Source: Actinernus sp. WN-2022 (taxonomy: Eukaryota; Cnidaria; Anthozoa; Actiniaria; Actinernidae). From it: DNA of 64,000 nt. The DNA lies in contig JAOWCC010000019.1 in NCBI GenBank assembly GCA_030867875.1, forward strand, positions 77,094,861-77,158,860, given 5' to 3'. Both the position numbers and the translations under genes were made by a program. The notes under the pieces were generated by a model, which was not told where the DNA came from, did not search any database, and saw nothing but the letters and a program-made list of their open reading frames with translations. Shown piece by piece: positions 22,916 to 35,049 of this stretch. The first letter of the stretch is position 1, and the number at the start of each line of letters is the position of its first letter.

Positions 22916-24042
22916 AAGTTTATTTTGAAGCCTTTTATGCGCTGACTTGAAGTATTTTGCATTTTGAGAAGTTTAATTATTTTGAAATGTTCGTCAAGGC
23001 CGAGTTTTGAGAAATTTCTTTTGAAACGTTTGTTTTATTAGTCAGTTCATCGGTTTCCGTGGCAGTACTGAAGGAAGAAGTATTCAACTAAAATAAATTT
23101 ACCATCTAGTGTTAGCAGCCGAGTTTTGAAACTTTTACGTCTACTAGTCAGCCGACATGTATAAGTTCGATTCATCGACTCTCACGAGTCACAGCGCACG
23201 GCCCTGAATGTAGAAGTTCACTGAACTTCAACTAAGCTTTACCGTCCCATTACGGCTAGAAAATTATTGTTTATGTTCTAGACCACCGTAGAATGCCATG
23301 TATAGTTCCTAATGGGGTATTTTATTAACTCATGAAGTTAAAAACTCCAGAAGATTTGATACAGTGTGATCTCACGGCAATTAACATTCATTTGACAACA
23401 AATTGGAAAACAGCCAAAACTTCTCACTGCAGTTAGGCAGAGATCGACTCAAAGCATTTCCCGCATCAGGTGAAACTGTTCAGACACGAAATGAAAATGA
23501 AATAAAAACTTACAAAACATTTTATTCTGAAGGTAGAAAATGTCTGGTGCGATCCAGGCGATTTTAAAGCCAAACACTGACGGCCTATAAATACGATGAT
23601 TATTCAAATCAGTTCGTGGAAAATGTCACGCTTCACGGCCGTGTCGTAGAATTCTTGAGACCTTTGAAAAACGCATCCTCCACATTAATAAAAGAACTCC
23701 AGAATATTTTAGTGGACATCTTTTTCATTTTCCATAAAGGTTGAGTCCATGTAGTTGTGTGGTGAATTAAACTACAGTCACACTTCCCGCGAAGTTCACG
23801 GCGTGACACTCCAGTGTTGTTGTGTCAACTGGTGAACCAGACAATGTCAGCGCAGCAAAGCGGTTTGAAGCAACACGTGAAAGTTAGCTGTTCGCTGTTC
23901 GAGTTTTTTGAAGTGATTTTCTTTAGTTATTCCAGGGAAAATCTGTGAAGTTCCCAAAAAATGTTTTCAATTCTGTAAGACACGATGCGACTACAATTAT
24001 TGTTAATATGCTAATTTTCGACTTCAGTTTGTTTACATTCAC
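22916..24042. other. Unassigned DNA
   Basis: No coding or repeat structure supported, apart from several diverged TTTTGAAR…GTTT strings at 22910-23035. Confidence 0.4.
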
Positions 24043-25625
24043 CACAGGCTAACCATCCTCCCATTTTGTGTATTTGTCACTGATTTATTAGCAAATTGTG
24101 AAATAAAATACCTTTTGACTTGATTCTGCTGTTGTGTGTTGATTTAGCGCACGCTCGTAATACAGCTCGGGTTTCCTGTGGCTCAGGTTTGTTTACATAT
24201 AGCTCGGGCTTCCTGTGGCTCATCTCTCGCCAACTACATAAAAATACACAAGGCAGGCAACTAAATTCATCGCCGACAAGCGAGGCGCGCGAGAATTTTG
24301 CCGAAAAACGAAAACTTCCAGGTTCCTGCTCCCTCTCTAACATTCAAAATATCGAAGAACAGTAAATGAGCTACGTTTTTGGTGCTAATTCACGGCGATA
24401 TCGAGTGTTACACACTCGTAAAAGCTTCTTAGAAAGCGTCAAACTGGTCCAGATTTTCGGCGATTTTTTTTTCTCCCTATGATCGGGACAGATATGAGCC
24501 ATCATAAGGATTTATAACGGTCATCACATTCAAATTTTTTTAATCAATCTGTCGAATGATCTCCCGTCTAGAGTCTCCAGCGAAGAAATGGACAGCTGAC
24601 ATATTTCCCCTAATCTCCCTCGTATGGGCTGTTTTGCAACTTGACACACCACCCCGATGAAGTAGTTTTTTGGCAGCTTCCGATAAACGAACCGGAAGAA
24701 AAATATCTTGAAGACTTCGCGGGAGTTTGTTTACAAAAATATATATGTCGCACGACCGCTAAACTCTAGTACTATTATGATTTCAGACCAAATTTTACTC
24801 CACTCTACTAGTATTACCATCAGTAAATTCAGCACAAATACAGTTTATCACATCATAAAATTATCTTTAACTAGCAAATTACCGTGTTTGTAGTGAGCTT
24901 GCTCGTTCCAAGAGTGCCAGGATCTTTGAAATTTCTAGTCGAGAGTGTGAAGAAGAAGTTCCACTTTCTTCCGATTTGAAGTAGTCTGAAGCTGCCAAAA
25001 AACTACTTCATCGGGGTGGTGTGTCAAGTTGCAAAACAGCCCATACGAGGGAGATTAGGGGAAATATGTCAGCTGTCCATTTCTTCGCTGGAGACTCTAG
25101 ACGGGAGATCATTCGACAGATTGATTAAAAAAATTTGAATGTGATGACCGTTATAAATCCTTATGATGGCTCATATCTGTCCCGATCATAGGGAGAAAAA
25201 AAAATCGCCGAAAATCTGGACCAGTTTGACGCTTTCTAAGAAGCTTTTACGAGTGTGTAACACTCGATATCGCCGTGAATTAGCACCAAAAACGTAGCTC
25301 ATTTACTGTTCTTCGATATTTTGAATGTTAGAGAGGGAGCAGGAACCTGGAAGTTTTCGTTTTTCGGCAAAATTCTCGCGCGCCTCGCTTGTCGGCGATG
25401 AATTTAGTTGCCTGCCTTGTGTATTTTTATGTAGTTGGCGAGAGATGAGCCACAGGAAGCCCGAGCTATATGTAAACAAACCTGAGCCACAGGAAACCCG
25501 AGCTGTATTACGAGCGTGCGCTAAATCAACACACAACAGCAGAATCAAGTCAAAAGGTATTTTATTTCACAATTTGCTAATAAATCAGTGACAAATACAC
25601 AAAATGGGAGGATGGTTAGCCTGTG
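24043..25625. mobile_element. 1.58 kb foldback element with ~640-bp near-identical arms
   Basis: Sequence from 24043 to about 24680 is repeated as its reverse complement at about 24990-25625, with only a ~300-bp unique centre. The termini are CACAGGCTAACCATCC. CATTCAC flanks both ends (24036-24042 and 25626-25632). The arms carry the same 81- and 88-codon open frames (24120-24365 + mirrored at 25303-25548 -; 24077-24343 - mirrored at 25325-25591 +), which follows from the palindrome and is not evidence of genes. Confidence 0.9.
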
Positions 25626-27754
25626 CATTCACCATGCATTCACTCACACCGCAGCACAGTGAAAACTTTTTCAATCGTGTTTTAGCTGGGTCCTGACTTT
25701 GACAGCCCCAACATGTCCCATTGAATTTTTTAAAATGTTTTTATCAGGTTTGAAATTTTCCCAACATAATAAATTATTTATATAGCATATATTCTTAGCT
25801 TGATATCCTTGGAAAGGTAAAGCACTGGTAGTCTATTAGTAGTATGTGACACCTAATTACTGTACTTTAATGTAATGGGGTTGCATTTGAACCTTTAGTC
25901 TTGAGTACAAACACTGTGTTATATGCAAAGACATTTCCCTTATGAAATTCAAGTATACTACAAGTATACTTGAACTAACCTAAAAAGTGTGCTTTCCTGA
26001 CAAACAAAAAGTGTACTTATATGATACTTTTTTGCACCAGAAGTTGGAACACATCAAAGTATACTTTTTCCCAGAGAAAGTATACTTTAAGTACACTTCC
26101 ATCAATATTATTTTGTTATAGATTTCTTCTCAGTTAAAAGTATACTTAAAGTATACTTCCATCAATAATTGTCTAAATATTGGTTTTCCCAAGGAAAAGT
26201 ATACTTGAAGTATACTTCAGTCAATAATGTATTAAACTAAGAGCTCAAGTGACATCAATTATTTATTTAAACCAACTTCATTGTCAAATTAACAAATTAT
26301 TTATTGAATATCTCGATCTCTACATTCAACATTCTTAACAACATTTGATGAAAAAAAAGCTGTGTTGCTTGTCAGTTTACTTGAATATAAAAAAACACCG
26401 GGCAGGTCATCCACAGTAAGCTAGGAGTACAAAGTGAATTGGCATCAGAAGTGCCGGGCAAAGAGCAAAATGAGCCAAACTCTCTGATAAATGTTATTAT
26501 GTCCCTCTACTGCAATTCCTCTATTTTTCTTTGTTTTATTATTTTCTCTTATTCCTTTTCCTCGGTTCCTTTTTCGTTCTTTTTCAGCCAAGGCTTGTTT
26601 TCTTTCTGCATCTTTTTCATCGTTATTTTTTGTCGGTCGCATTCCTTTTTTTACGGGCTATCCTCTTTGTTTATCTACTTCTTCTTCAATTCTTCTTCTT
26701 TGGTCAGCCACTGGGTTTTGTCCAGGTGATTGTATCTTGGTTTTATTCAGAGTGTGCAGATCTTTTTGAAGCCTAATCACTGTTGGTTCCAATTAGTAGC
26801 GCATCCAGCACTCCCCTTTCTTCAAAAGCATTATTTTGTCAGCTGTTGATAATATTTATTGTAAAATTAGTTAACAGCAGACTAAACTGCTGTCAAGAAC
26901 ATTTTATTCTTTGGCATGCATGCATGCCCCGAGTCAGGATTTCTAAAAAAATCAGTATAATTATCACATACAAAGGGGGCTCGCTCGTTAAATAAGTAAA
27001 ACGATACAAGCGAAACAGAAGAAACATATGGCAAATTAAACGGCACGAAAACGCGACCTAAAGTAAAGCGTCGTATAAATTATGTTTCAAAAATAAAATA
27101 AAGTAGTAGAAAAAAAACAGTAGGACTGATTCGCTTTCTGTGCGCCGTTTACTAGGCGGAAAAATGCTTAAAATTACTAAAAACTCAAATTTCATTCATA
27201 ACGAAAGTTAAACAGGGAAAAGCCTCAGTAAAATATAACGCCGAGAAAAGTTAAGAAACTTAATTGCTGGCAGCATCATTGTAAGGAGTATGTGTCGCTT
27301 TCTAAATGCTTTTTCGGCCAGTGCATGCAGCTCCACACAATTCCCCTTTGTTGAGCGAGAACTTTGAAGAAGGCTTAAACAGCCCTGTCTACGCGATACA
27401 GTTTTCATTTGAAAACTCCGAATTTCTACTCTGACTTTCTACTGAACGAGATCTGAAAAGGCAACCATGTAGTTGAAAAGGCAAACAGTTGGAAAAACAT
27501 TAATTTGGACGGGGCATCTGTCCTTGTCTCTTAGATTTAAAATAAATTGTAAGTACATGTAGATTGGGACAGCGTTTTCAAAAGTTTGCGTTTTCAGTAA
27601 ATTTGACCCTCTACGTAAACGATAGCGTTACGTTTTCAAAAAATTCCGCTTCGGAAACCGCTTTTAAAATATTGCGTTTTCATCATCGCGTGTTAAATTA
27701 GAGCTCTTGCAATGGCATGCCAAATTGTAGCTGAACTCTTCAAAATTTAGCCGC

Positions 27755-27935
27755 CACCCCCACCGGTCTGTCGTGCGAGAGGTTCGCAGATTCAAAACCC
27801 TCTGGCCGGACCAACACTTGAGGTCTTAAAATAACTGACTAGAAGGTGCTGCCTTTGTGAAACAATCTCGTTCTCGAACTGCAAATGGTTAGACCTTCAC
27901 CGAGTCTTCTCGGATAAGGACGATAATCGCAGGAG
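27755..27935 (+). repeat. tRNA-derived SINE, + copy
   Basis: A tRNA-like head with GAGAGGTTCGCAGATTCAAA (B-box-like) is followed by a body with AAGGTGCTGCCTTTG and CTGCAAATGGTTAGACCTTC. The same body segments occur in reverse orientation at 47360-47535, which defines a family. Confidence 0.7.
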
Positions 27936-28156
27936 ACCATTAAACATAACTTACATACAGCCTTTTCATTTCATTTGTGTTTTTGTATATTTATTTGACG
28001 ATCGAGTCGATTTTGCATGTGACCGGATAATCTATACATGAAAGTACGTAAATACATGGCCACCGTTAACGGCTTACAACGTCAATAAAAATATTGCCGC
28101 CATAAGTTTGAGCGCCAAAAATAACGTCTATACGTTATCTTCGTAATTAAAATACT

Positions 28157-28348
28157 ATGTACCCTGGTATTTGTAGTTTCGCTTCTAAACGAACATGTAC
28201 ATTTGAAGTGAATAATCAAAACGATTATGAAACTGAAATTAGCACCCGAATTATGGCGAATAGTGAAATCATATCACTTGAAGACCTGCCTCTGAGTTTG
28301 ATTCGGGATGCAATCATAGGTATATCCCACCTCCACCGGAACCGCTAG
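28157..28348 (+). CDS. Unrecognised 63-codon ORF inside the AAGTATACTT element
   Basis: An open ATG frame with no family motif that I know. It could be part of a transposon-encoded exon. Included only because it is the least biased frame within that element. Confidence 0.2.
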   Translation: MYPGICSFASKRTCTFEVNNQNDYETEISTRIMANSEIISLEDLPLSLIRDAIIGISHLHRNR

Positions 28349-29659
28349 CTGCGTACATATACCGGCCTTCGCGCAAGTTGTACGTTTATCTATATATACA
28401 ACAACTGAAATAACCTACCTTTGTCAGGAAATGGTGCAGGCTTTGACTTGGGTTTTGAAGAAGCTATGACTTTGTTTCAGTTAAAAGATACGTTTGGTTA
28501 AATGTACGTTGCTTCGGTTCTCAAACTGGGCTGCTTAACGCTTACTGATTCAGATATGGTCATGACGTGACCTTTGAGTGTCAGCTTTCATGGATCGCAT
28601 GATCTTAACTTGTATACCTTAGATGGGATGATACCACACACATGCAACATACCGTAACCACTAGTTCCAGTCTAAATTAGGCTAGCACAGTGTGAGTACA
28701 AAAGCAAACAAAGAAATCCTGTAAAAAACAATTTAGAAAAAAAAACTTGGGTGAAATGGTTTTTCATGCAAAGAAAAAATGTGCACATCACATCTCTAAT
28801 AGTGCTTCCCTAATGGCTGCTTGCATGTAGTTTTCGTTTGTGTTAGGCTGTGAATGGAACGGTTTTAAAGGTAGATTTTTGTCAGTACTTGATATCGAAA
28901 TTTAATAAGATTTTTTTTTGGAAGAAAGATATATATTTATGTCATTCAATACCCATTGATGTTTGTTTCCCTGTAATTAATTGAAGGAGCAGCAATTCCA
29001 TACAAAAAAAAACGCTTTTTTGTTCCAGAGCTAGATCTAGAGATTGGAGTTACCATATCAACTTTTAAGTCATCTATCCGCTAATGTAATATCAGAACAT
29101 CAGATTCCAAGCTTGTCTATATTTTATTCCATACATGTTAAGTACATGTACATGTAGTACCTAATTTAAATTATAAACTTTTTTTTCTCAACATGATTTT
29201 ATTCCACCTACAATTTTGAAAAGTATACTTTTAATGTACTTTTTGATATTTACGATTATGCTTGCATGTTCCTGAATCTGCTCTTATATGATGGATGAAG
29301 TGATACTTTTTGAAATGTTGGTAAAAAGTACACTTCCGATAAATGTTATGAGAGAAGTATACTTTTAGCAACCAGCTCTAAATTGATGAAATGACCAAAG
29401 TAGCATAAAAGTGTACTTTTTGGATAGCAGGCAGTAATAAAGTTCGAAAAAAGTATACTTCAAATAGGATAAAAGTCTACTTTAGTGTACTTGAATTTGA
29501 TAAGGGTTACATCACTTTTTAATGAAATCCTTATAAAAACAAAAACTTTTCAGTTAACTGTCGTATAATTTGCAACACGAAAAATTATCAAAGTTTTGAC
29601 CACATTATACATTATTAGTTGGGTTGGGAGTACCCAAGTCTTAAATTTGGCTCTGTATA

Positions 29660-29830
29660 TATATATTCTTATTCTTTTTTTTTGGTGTCACAAGTGGAAA
29701 ATTGCATAACAGATCCATAACCACACTATTGATGTTGGATGAATTAGTTTGTCAGAGTACTGTGCCGATGTGTCAGACTTAGATACTCTATCTATTCTAC
29801 TCTCTATCTCTAGCTATTTACCATTTTACT
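29660..29830. repeat. Dispersed repeat, second copy
   Basis: Diverged relative of 12400-12620, in the same orientation and also preceded by a T-tract. Confidence 0.6.
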
Positions 29831-30284
29831 CCTGTGATAATCCAAAAGAATTAGAGACTGCACAGTAATAAACAAATAATTTTAACATTTGTTAGGTTAT
29901 TGTGCTGCTAACAAATGAGATAAACTAAGTCCTGAGTTAGGATCCGAGTTAGGACAGACGGACATTTTATTTGGAGTTGTATACAAATGTAGTATGACTT
30001 GACTGTAAACCAAATAATTAATTACATGATAATAGTGTCACACTAGAGAACTATGCTAAATAATAATTTCATAAATTTATTGACAACAAATTCATAAAAC
30101 ATTTAATTATTTTGATTAAGAAACGGATAGAAATTAATGTATCCCATATCATTGCCATATTTTCCTTACAATCTGTAACAGGTTTCATATGATACTAATA
30201 AAGTCTCTATGTTGATTTTTTCAAGTCTGAGTAGCATACATTCATATATATATGTACATGTGTTTGGCTATTAATTTCTGAGTT
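29831..30284. other. Unassigned AT-rich DNA
   Basis: No coding frame or repeat structure that I can support. Confidence 0.4.
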
Positions 30285-30328
30285 AACAAGAGGCCCTGAA
30301 TGGCCTTAACTCGGGACACCTAGGAATA
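30285..30328 (+). repeat. Hairpin-end motif of the AACAAGAG element family
   Basis: AACAAGAGGCCCTGAATGGCC then TTAACTCGGG. The same plan (AACAAGAG, stem-loop, TTTACTCGGG) is seen at 18143, 45862 and 47604 with different stem sequences. Confidence 0.6.
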
Positions 30329-30720
30329 GGCGAATACTTGCTGACGTCATTGTTTACATTTTTGCCTCATTAGCATAAATTAAACTTCAAGCTACAAAGA
30401 AACAGACTACATGTATATCAGTTGAAAGAGAATTTTAAACTGAGTAACCACCGAAAATTTGAGATTGATATGTTAAATATTTACGGAGAAATTGACTTTT
30501 CAAAACTATAAAATGGGTTGCTGACAGCCATACATTCATTGTAAATTTTGAGCTTTTTAAACGCTCATTCCTCAAAATATATTTATCATATCACTCTCAA
30601 ATTTTCGGTGATTATCAAGTGTGACAATCTCTTTCGATTTATGGACTCTGTTTGTTTGTATGTACGTTGCTTGAAGTTTGATGTATGCTAATGAGGAAAA
30701 AACGTAAACAAGGATTCGCC
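30329..30720. mobile_element. 392-bp palindromic MITE, copy 1
   Basis: Termini GGCGAATACTTG and its inverse GGATTCGCC, flanked by TA on both sides. Arms include GCCTCATTAGCATA, AACTTCAAGC and CGAAAATTTGAGA paired with their complements. Same length and sequence family as 46348-46739. Confidence 0.85.
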
Positions 30721-30818
30721 TATAGGTGAATGCATGTACATGTAGTTCATGGAGTTCTAGCATATTTTTGTGTCATACATGTACATGGTTTGTGCTAGGG
30801 AAGCCAGATAATAGATGT

Positions 30819-31004
30819 CAGCTTGCCTGTTTGTAATTGCCCCATTTCAGACCACGTGATAATTCTCCAGAAGATTCAGTGCTTTGTTTTTCAATTATAT
30901 AAATTAAAAATTGGTACATTTCCTCTTGGGATACAGAAAAATAAAAAAGCATTACTCAAGGGAAAAGTCAGGTGGTCTGAAATGGGACAACAAACAGGCA
31001 AGCT
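30819..31004. mobile_element. Short foldback MITE
   Basis: GTCAGCTTGCCTGTTTGT at the left pairs with ACAAACAGGCAAGCTGAC at the right, and CCCATTTCAGACCAC with GTGGTCTGAAATGGG just inside. Confidence 0.85.
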
Positions 31005-31032
31005 GACTAGGCCTATTGATTCACTATTCATG

Positions 31033-31345
31033 CTCATTAACAATTAGACCCACAGCCCAAATGGGCTATGAGTCAATAGCCCATGAGGCGCAGCCGAATG
31101 GGCTATTTAACTCGTAGCCCATGAGGACGAGAGGTCTAATTGTTTTAGTATAAACAAACTAGTAGGACAGTAGAAAATAATAGAAATAAACAAATTGAAG
31201 TTGAAAACATGTTATTATTTTGTGAAAATGTGTTCAGTTTTTCTCTACCATGGGCTATCACAAATAGACCTATAGTAGTGTAGCCAATCAGAATGCAGGA
31301 TTTGTAATACGGTAGTCCACTAGTTGGTTTATACTAATGATCATT
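31033..31345. mobile_element. Two adjacent inverted-repeat segments (foldback)
   Basis: AACAATTAGACC (about 31036) pairs with GGTCTAATTGTT (about 31132). TTAGTATAAACAAACTAGTA (about 31146) pairs with CTAGTTGGTTTATACTAAT near 31320-31338. The first segment contains repeated GCCCATGAGG and TGGGCTAT. Probably one or two nested MITEs. Confidence 0.65.
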
Positions 31346-32215
31346 ATATATTGGAATTGCCTTTTGTAGGAATGCAATCACATGGTTATACTAGATGGCA
31401 AACAAATCTTAATTCATAATTATATATAAAGGCACTTGTATGAGATTGGTAGTGTTTTTAGCGAAACCTGTTTGTAAATGCTATTTTCCACCTCCAATCA
31501 ATTGTCGATCGACTTTGTACACAGCGTTTTTAAAGATAGCTTGCCATCCAGCATCCATGGTAACGTCTTTCCCATGGCCGGAGGTCACAAGCTCAATTCA
31601 TTTGTTCACAAAGTATTATACCAGCACATGACTGTTTCCTGCAAAAGGCCTATCACAACTGCTCCCAGTAATTATACTAAATCAACTTCACATATCCATA
31701 ACACTCTCTCTGAACTACATTTGTAACTTGCTCAAAATATTACAAATATTAATTTAGTTTTTTTTGTATTTTAGAAAACAATTCTTTTTAGCAGGGTTTA
31801 ACCAACCCATACTTTTCAACATTCTTAGAAATCAATGCTTTTCAGTAGGATTATTGGACTGATAATATTATTTCTAACTTCACTGTCCAAGCACAGGTGC
31901 TATTATATTGTGGCATACATGTAAAACTTTTCCTTTAGCTAATAGCTATATCCCTGACCCTTGTGAATATTTAGGGATGGTCATTCTAAATGTGAAATAA
32001 AGTCATCTATCTAGATCTGCATGCAGTTTCATTTTCGAGTAGAGTGGTGACTTGTCCAATATTAGGGCGTAGTGTTCATTTTCTACATCTTGCAGGAGGC
32101 TGAAATTTATAACGAAACGTACATAATTTCCACTTGTTTTCTTCAATCACTCGGCTTTCCCGAATTCTCACTACATGTATGTCATGAAGTGACCGAGTGA
32201 AAATACCGACGATAC
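31346..32215. other. Unassigned DNA
   Basis: Short open frames near 31440-31726 (63-82 codons) have no motif. No other structure supported. Confidence 0.35.
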
Positions 32216-32219
32216 TGAT

Positions 32220-35042
32220 TATAATAATAATAAATAAATAATAAAAGCTGTAGAAATAAATAATAAAAGCTGTAGAAATAAATAATAAAAGCTGTAGAAA
32301 TAAATAATAAAAGCTAAAGCTGTAGAAATAAATAATAAAAGCTGTAGAAGCTGTAGAAATAAATAATAAAAGCTGTAGAAATGAATAATAAAAGCTGTAG
32401 AAATAATTAATGAAAGCTGTAGTAATAATTAATGAAAGCTACAGTAGTAATAATTAATAAAAGCTACAGTAGTAATAATTAATAAAAGCTACAGTAGTAA
32501 TAATTAATAAAAGCTACAGTAGTAATATTTAATAAAAGCTACAGTAGTAATAATACATTGTATTTAATAAAAGCTACAGTTTTATGTAGTAATAATTAAT
32601 AAAAGCTACAGTAGTAATAATTAATAAAAGCTACAGAAGTAATATTTAATAAAAGCTACAGTAGTAATATTTAATAAAAGCTACAGTAGTAATAATACAT
32701 TGTATTTAATAAAAGCTACAGTTTTATGTAGTAATATTTAATAAAAGCTACAGTAGTAATATTTAATAAAAGCTACAGTAGTAATATTTAATAAAAGCTA
32801 CAGTAGTAATAATACATTGTATTTAATAAAAGCTACAGTTTTATGTAGTAATATTTAATAAAAGCTACAGTAGTAATATTTAATAAAAGCTACAGTAGTA
32901 ATATTTAATAAAAGCTACAGAAGTAATATTTAATAAAAGCTACAGTAGTAATATTTAATAAAAGCTACAGTAGTAATATTTAATAAAAGCTACAGTAGTA
33001 ATATTTAATAAAAGCTACAGTAGTAATATTTAATAAAAGCTACAGTAGTAATAATACATTGTATTTAATAAAAGCTACAGTTTTATGTAGTAATATTTAA
33101 TAAAAGCTACAGTAGTAATATTTAATAAAAGCTACAGTAGTAATATTTAATAAAAGCTACAGTAGTAATAATACATTGTATTTAATAAAAGCTACAGTTT
33201 TATGTAGTAATATTTAATAAAAGCTACAGTAGTAATATTTAATAAAAGCTACAGTAGTAATATTTAATAAAAGCTACAGTAGTAATAATACATTGTATTT
33301 AATAAAAGCTACAGTTTTATGTAGTAATATTTAATAAAAGCTACAGTAGTAATATTTAATAAAAGCTACAGTAGTAATATTTAATAAAAGCTACAGTAGT
33401 AATAATACATTGTATTTTATAAAAGCTACAGTTTTATGTAGTAATATTTAATAAAAGCTACAGTAGTAATATTTAATAAAAGCTACAGTAGTAATATTTA
33501 ATAAAAGCTACAGTAGTAATAATACATTGTATTTAATAAAAGCTACAGTTTTATGTAGTAATATTTAATAATAGCTACAGTAGTAATATTTAATAAAAGC
33601 TACAGTAGTAATATTTAATAAAAGCTACAGTAGTAATAATACATTGTATTTAATAAAAGCTACAGTTTTATGTAGTAATATTTAATAAAAGCTACAGTAG
33701 TAATAATTAATAAAAGCTACAGTAGTAATATTTAATAAAAGCTACAGTAGTAATAATACATTGTATTTAATAAAAGCTACAGTAGTAATATTTAATAAAA
33801 GCTACAGTAGTAATATTTAATAAAAGCTACAGTAGTAATAATACATTGTATTTAATAAAAGCTACAGTTTTATGTAGTAATATTTAATAAAAGCTACAGT
33901 AGTAATATTTAATAAAAGCTACAGTAGTAATATTTAATAAAAGCTACAGTAGTAATATTTAATAAAAGCTACAGTAGTAATATTTAATAAAAGCTACAGT
34001 AGTAATATTTAATAAAAGCTACAGTAGTAATAATACATTGTATTTAATAAAAGCTACAGTTTTATGTAGTAATATTTAATAAAAGCTACAGTAGTAATAT
34101 TTAATAAAAGCTACAGTAGTAATATTTAATAAAAGCTACAGTAGTAATAATACATTGTATTTAATAAAAGCTACAGTTTTATGTAGTAATATTTAATAAA
34201 AGCTACAGTAGTAATATTTAATAAAAGCTACAGTAGTAATATTTAATAAAAGCTACAGTAGTAATAATACATTGTATTTAATAAAAGCTACAGTTTTATG
34301 TAGTAATATTTAATAAAAGCTACAGTAGTAATATTTAATAAAAGCTACAGTAGTAATATTTAATAAAAGCTACAGTAGTAATAATACATTGTATTTTATA
34401 AAAGCTACAGTTTTATGTAGTAATATTTAATAAAAGCTACAGTAGTAATATTTAATAAAAGCTACAGTAGTAATATTTAATAAAAGCTACAGTAGTAATA
34501 TTTAATAAAAGCTACAGTAGTAATATTTAATAAAAGCTACAGTAGTAATATTTAATAAAAGCTACAGTAGTAATAATACATTGTATTTAATAAAAGCTAC
34601 AGTTTTATGTAGTAATATTTAATAAAAGCTACAGTAGTAATATTTAATAAAAGCTACAGTAGTAATATTTAATAAAAGCTACAGTAGTAATAATACATTG
34701 TATTTAATAAAAGCTACAGTTTTATGTAGTAATATTTAATAAAAGCTACAGTAGTAATATTTAATAAAAGCTACAGTAGTAATATTTAATAAAAGCTACA
34801 GTAGTAATAATACATTGTATTTAATAAAAGCTACAGTTTTATGTAGTAATATTTAATAAAAGCTACAGTAGTAATATTTAATAAAAGCTACAGTAGTAAT
34901 ATTTAATAAAAGCTACAGTAGTAATAATACATTGTATTTTATAAAAGCTACAGTTTTATGTAGTAATATTTAATAAAAGCTACAGTAGTAATATTTAATA
35001 AAAGCTACAGTAGTAATATTTAATAAAAGCTACAGTAATATT
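32220..35042. repeat. 2.8 kb hierarchical minisatellite (25 bp in 117 bp in 543 bp)
   Basis: The basic unit is 25 bp, of the form TAATATTTAATAAAAGCTAC plus AGTAG. After every three units a 42-bp variant containing ACATTGTATTT and AGTTTTATGTAG is inserted, giving a 117-bp period. ACATTG occurs at 33056, 33173, 33290, 33407, 33524, 33641 and 33758, and again in regular series to 34929. Extended blocks of 192 bp contain three extra 25-mers. The left end (32220-32420) uses an older, shorter variant with GCTGTAGAAATAAATAATAA. No coding potential. Confidence 0.95.
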
Positions 35043-35049
35043 AAATATA

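Larger units (their letters stand above)
25937..29506. mobile_element. 3.57 kb TIR transposon with subterminal AAGTATACTT repeats
   Basis: The left end CCCTTATGAAATTCAAGTA and the right end (reverse complement CCCTTATCAAATTCAAGTA) match at 21 of 23 bases. Clusters of AAGTATACTT/AGTATACTT occur just inside both ends (25970-26220 and 29220-29490), often as palindromes. Such subterminal arrays are typical transposase-binding sites. The interior has no recognised transposase; its longest frames (26439-26776) are pyrimidine-rich and probably spurious. A SINE copy lies inside at 27755-27935. Confidence 0.75.

Noticed and set aside
24077..25591. Pairs of identical 81- and 88-codon ORFs on opposite strands
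   Set aside because: These are the two arms of one palindrome, so identity follows from the foldback and gives no coding evidence.
26439..26776. Three overlapping + strand ORFs with phenylalanine/leucine/serine-rich translation
   Set aside because: They are products of a pyrimidine-rich tract, not membrane proteins. No conserved motif and all frames are open.
32220..35042. Possible CRISPR-like repeat-spacer array
   Set aside because: There are no unique spacers. The intervals themselves are repeats, and the context is a eukaryotic genome.
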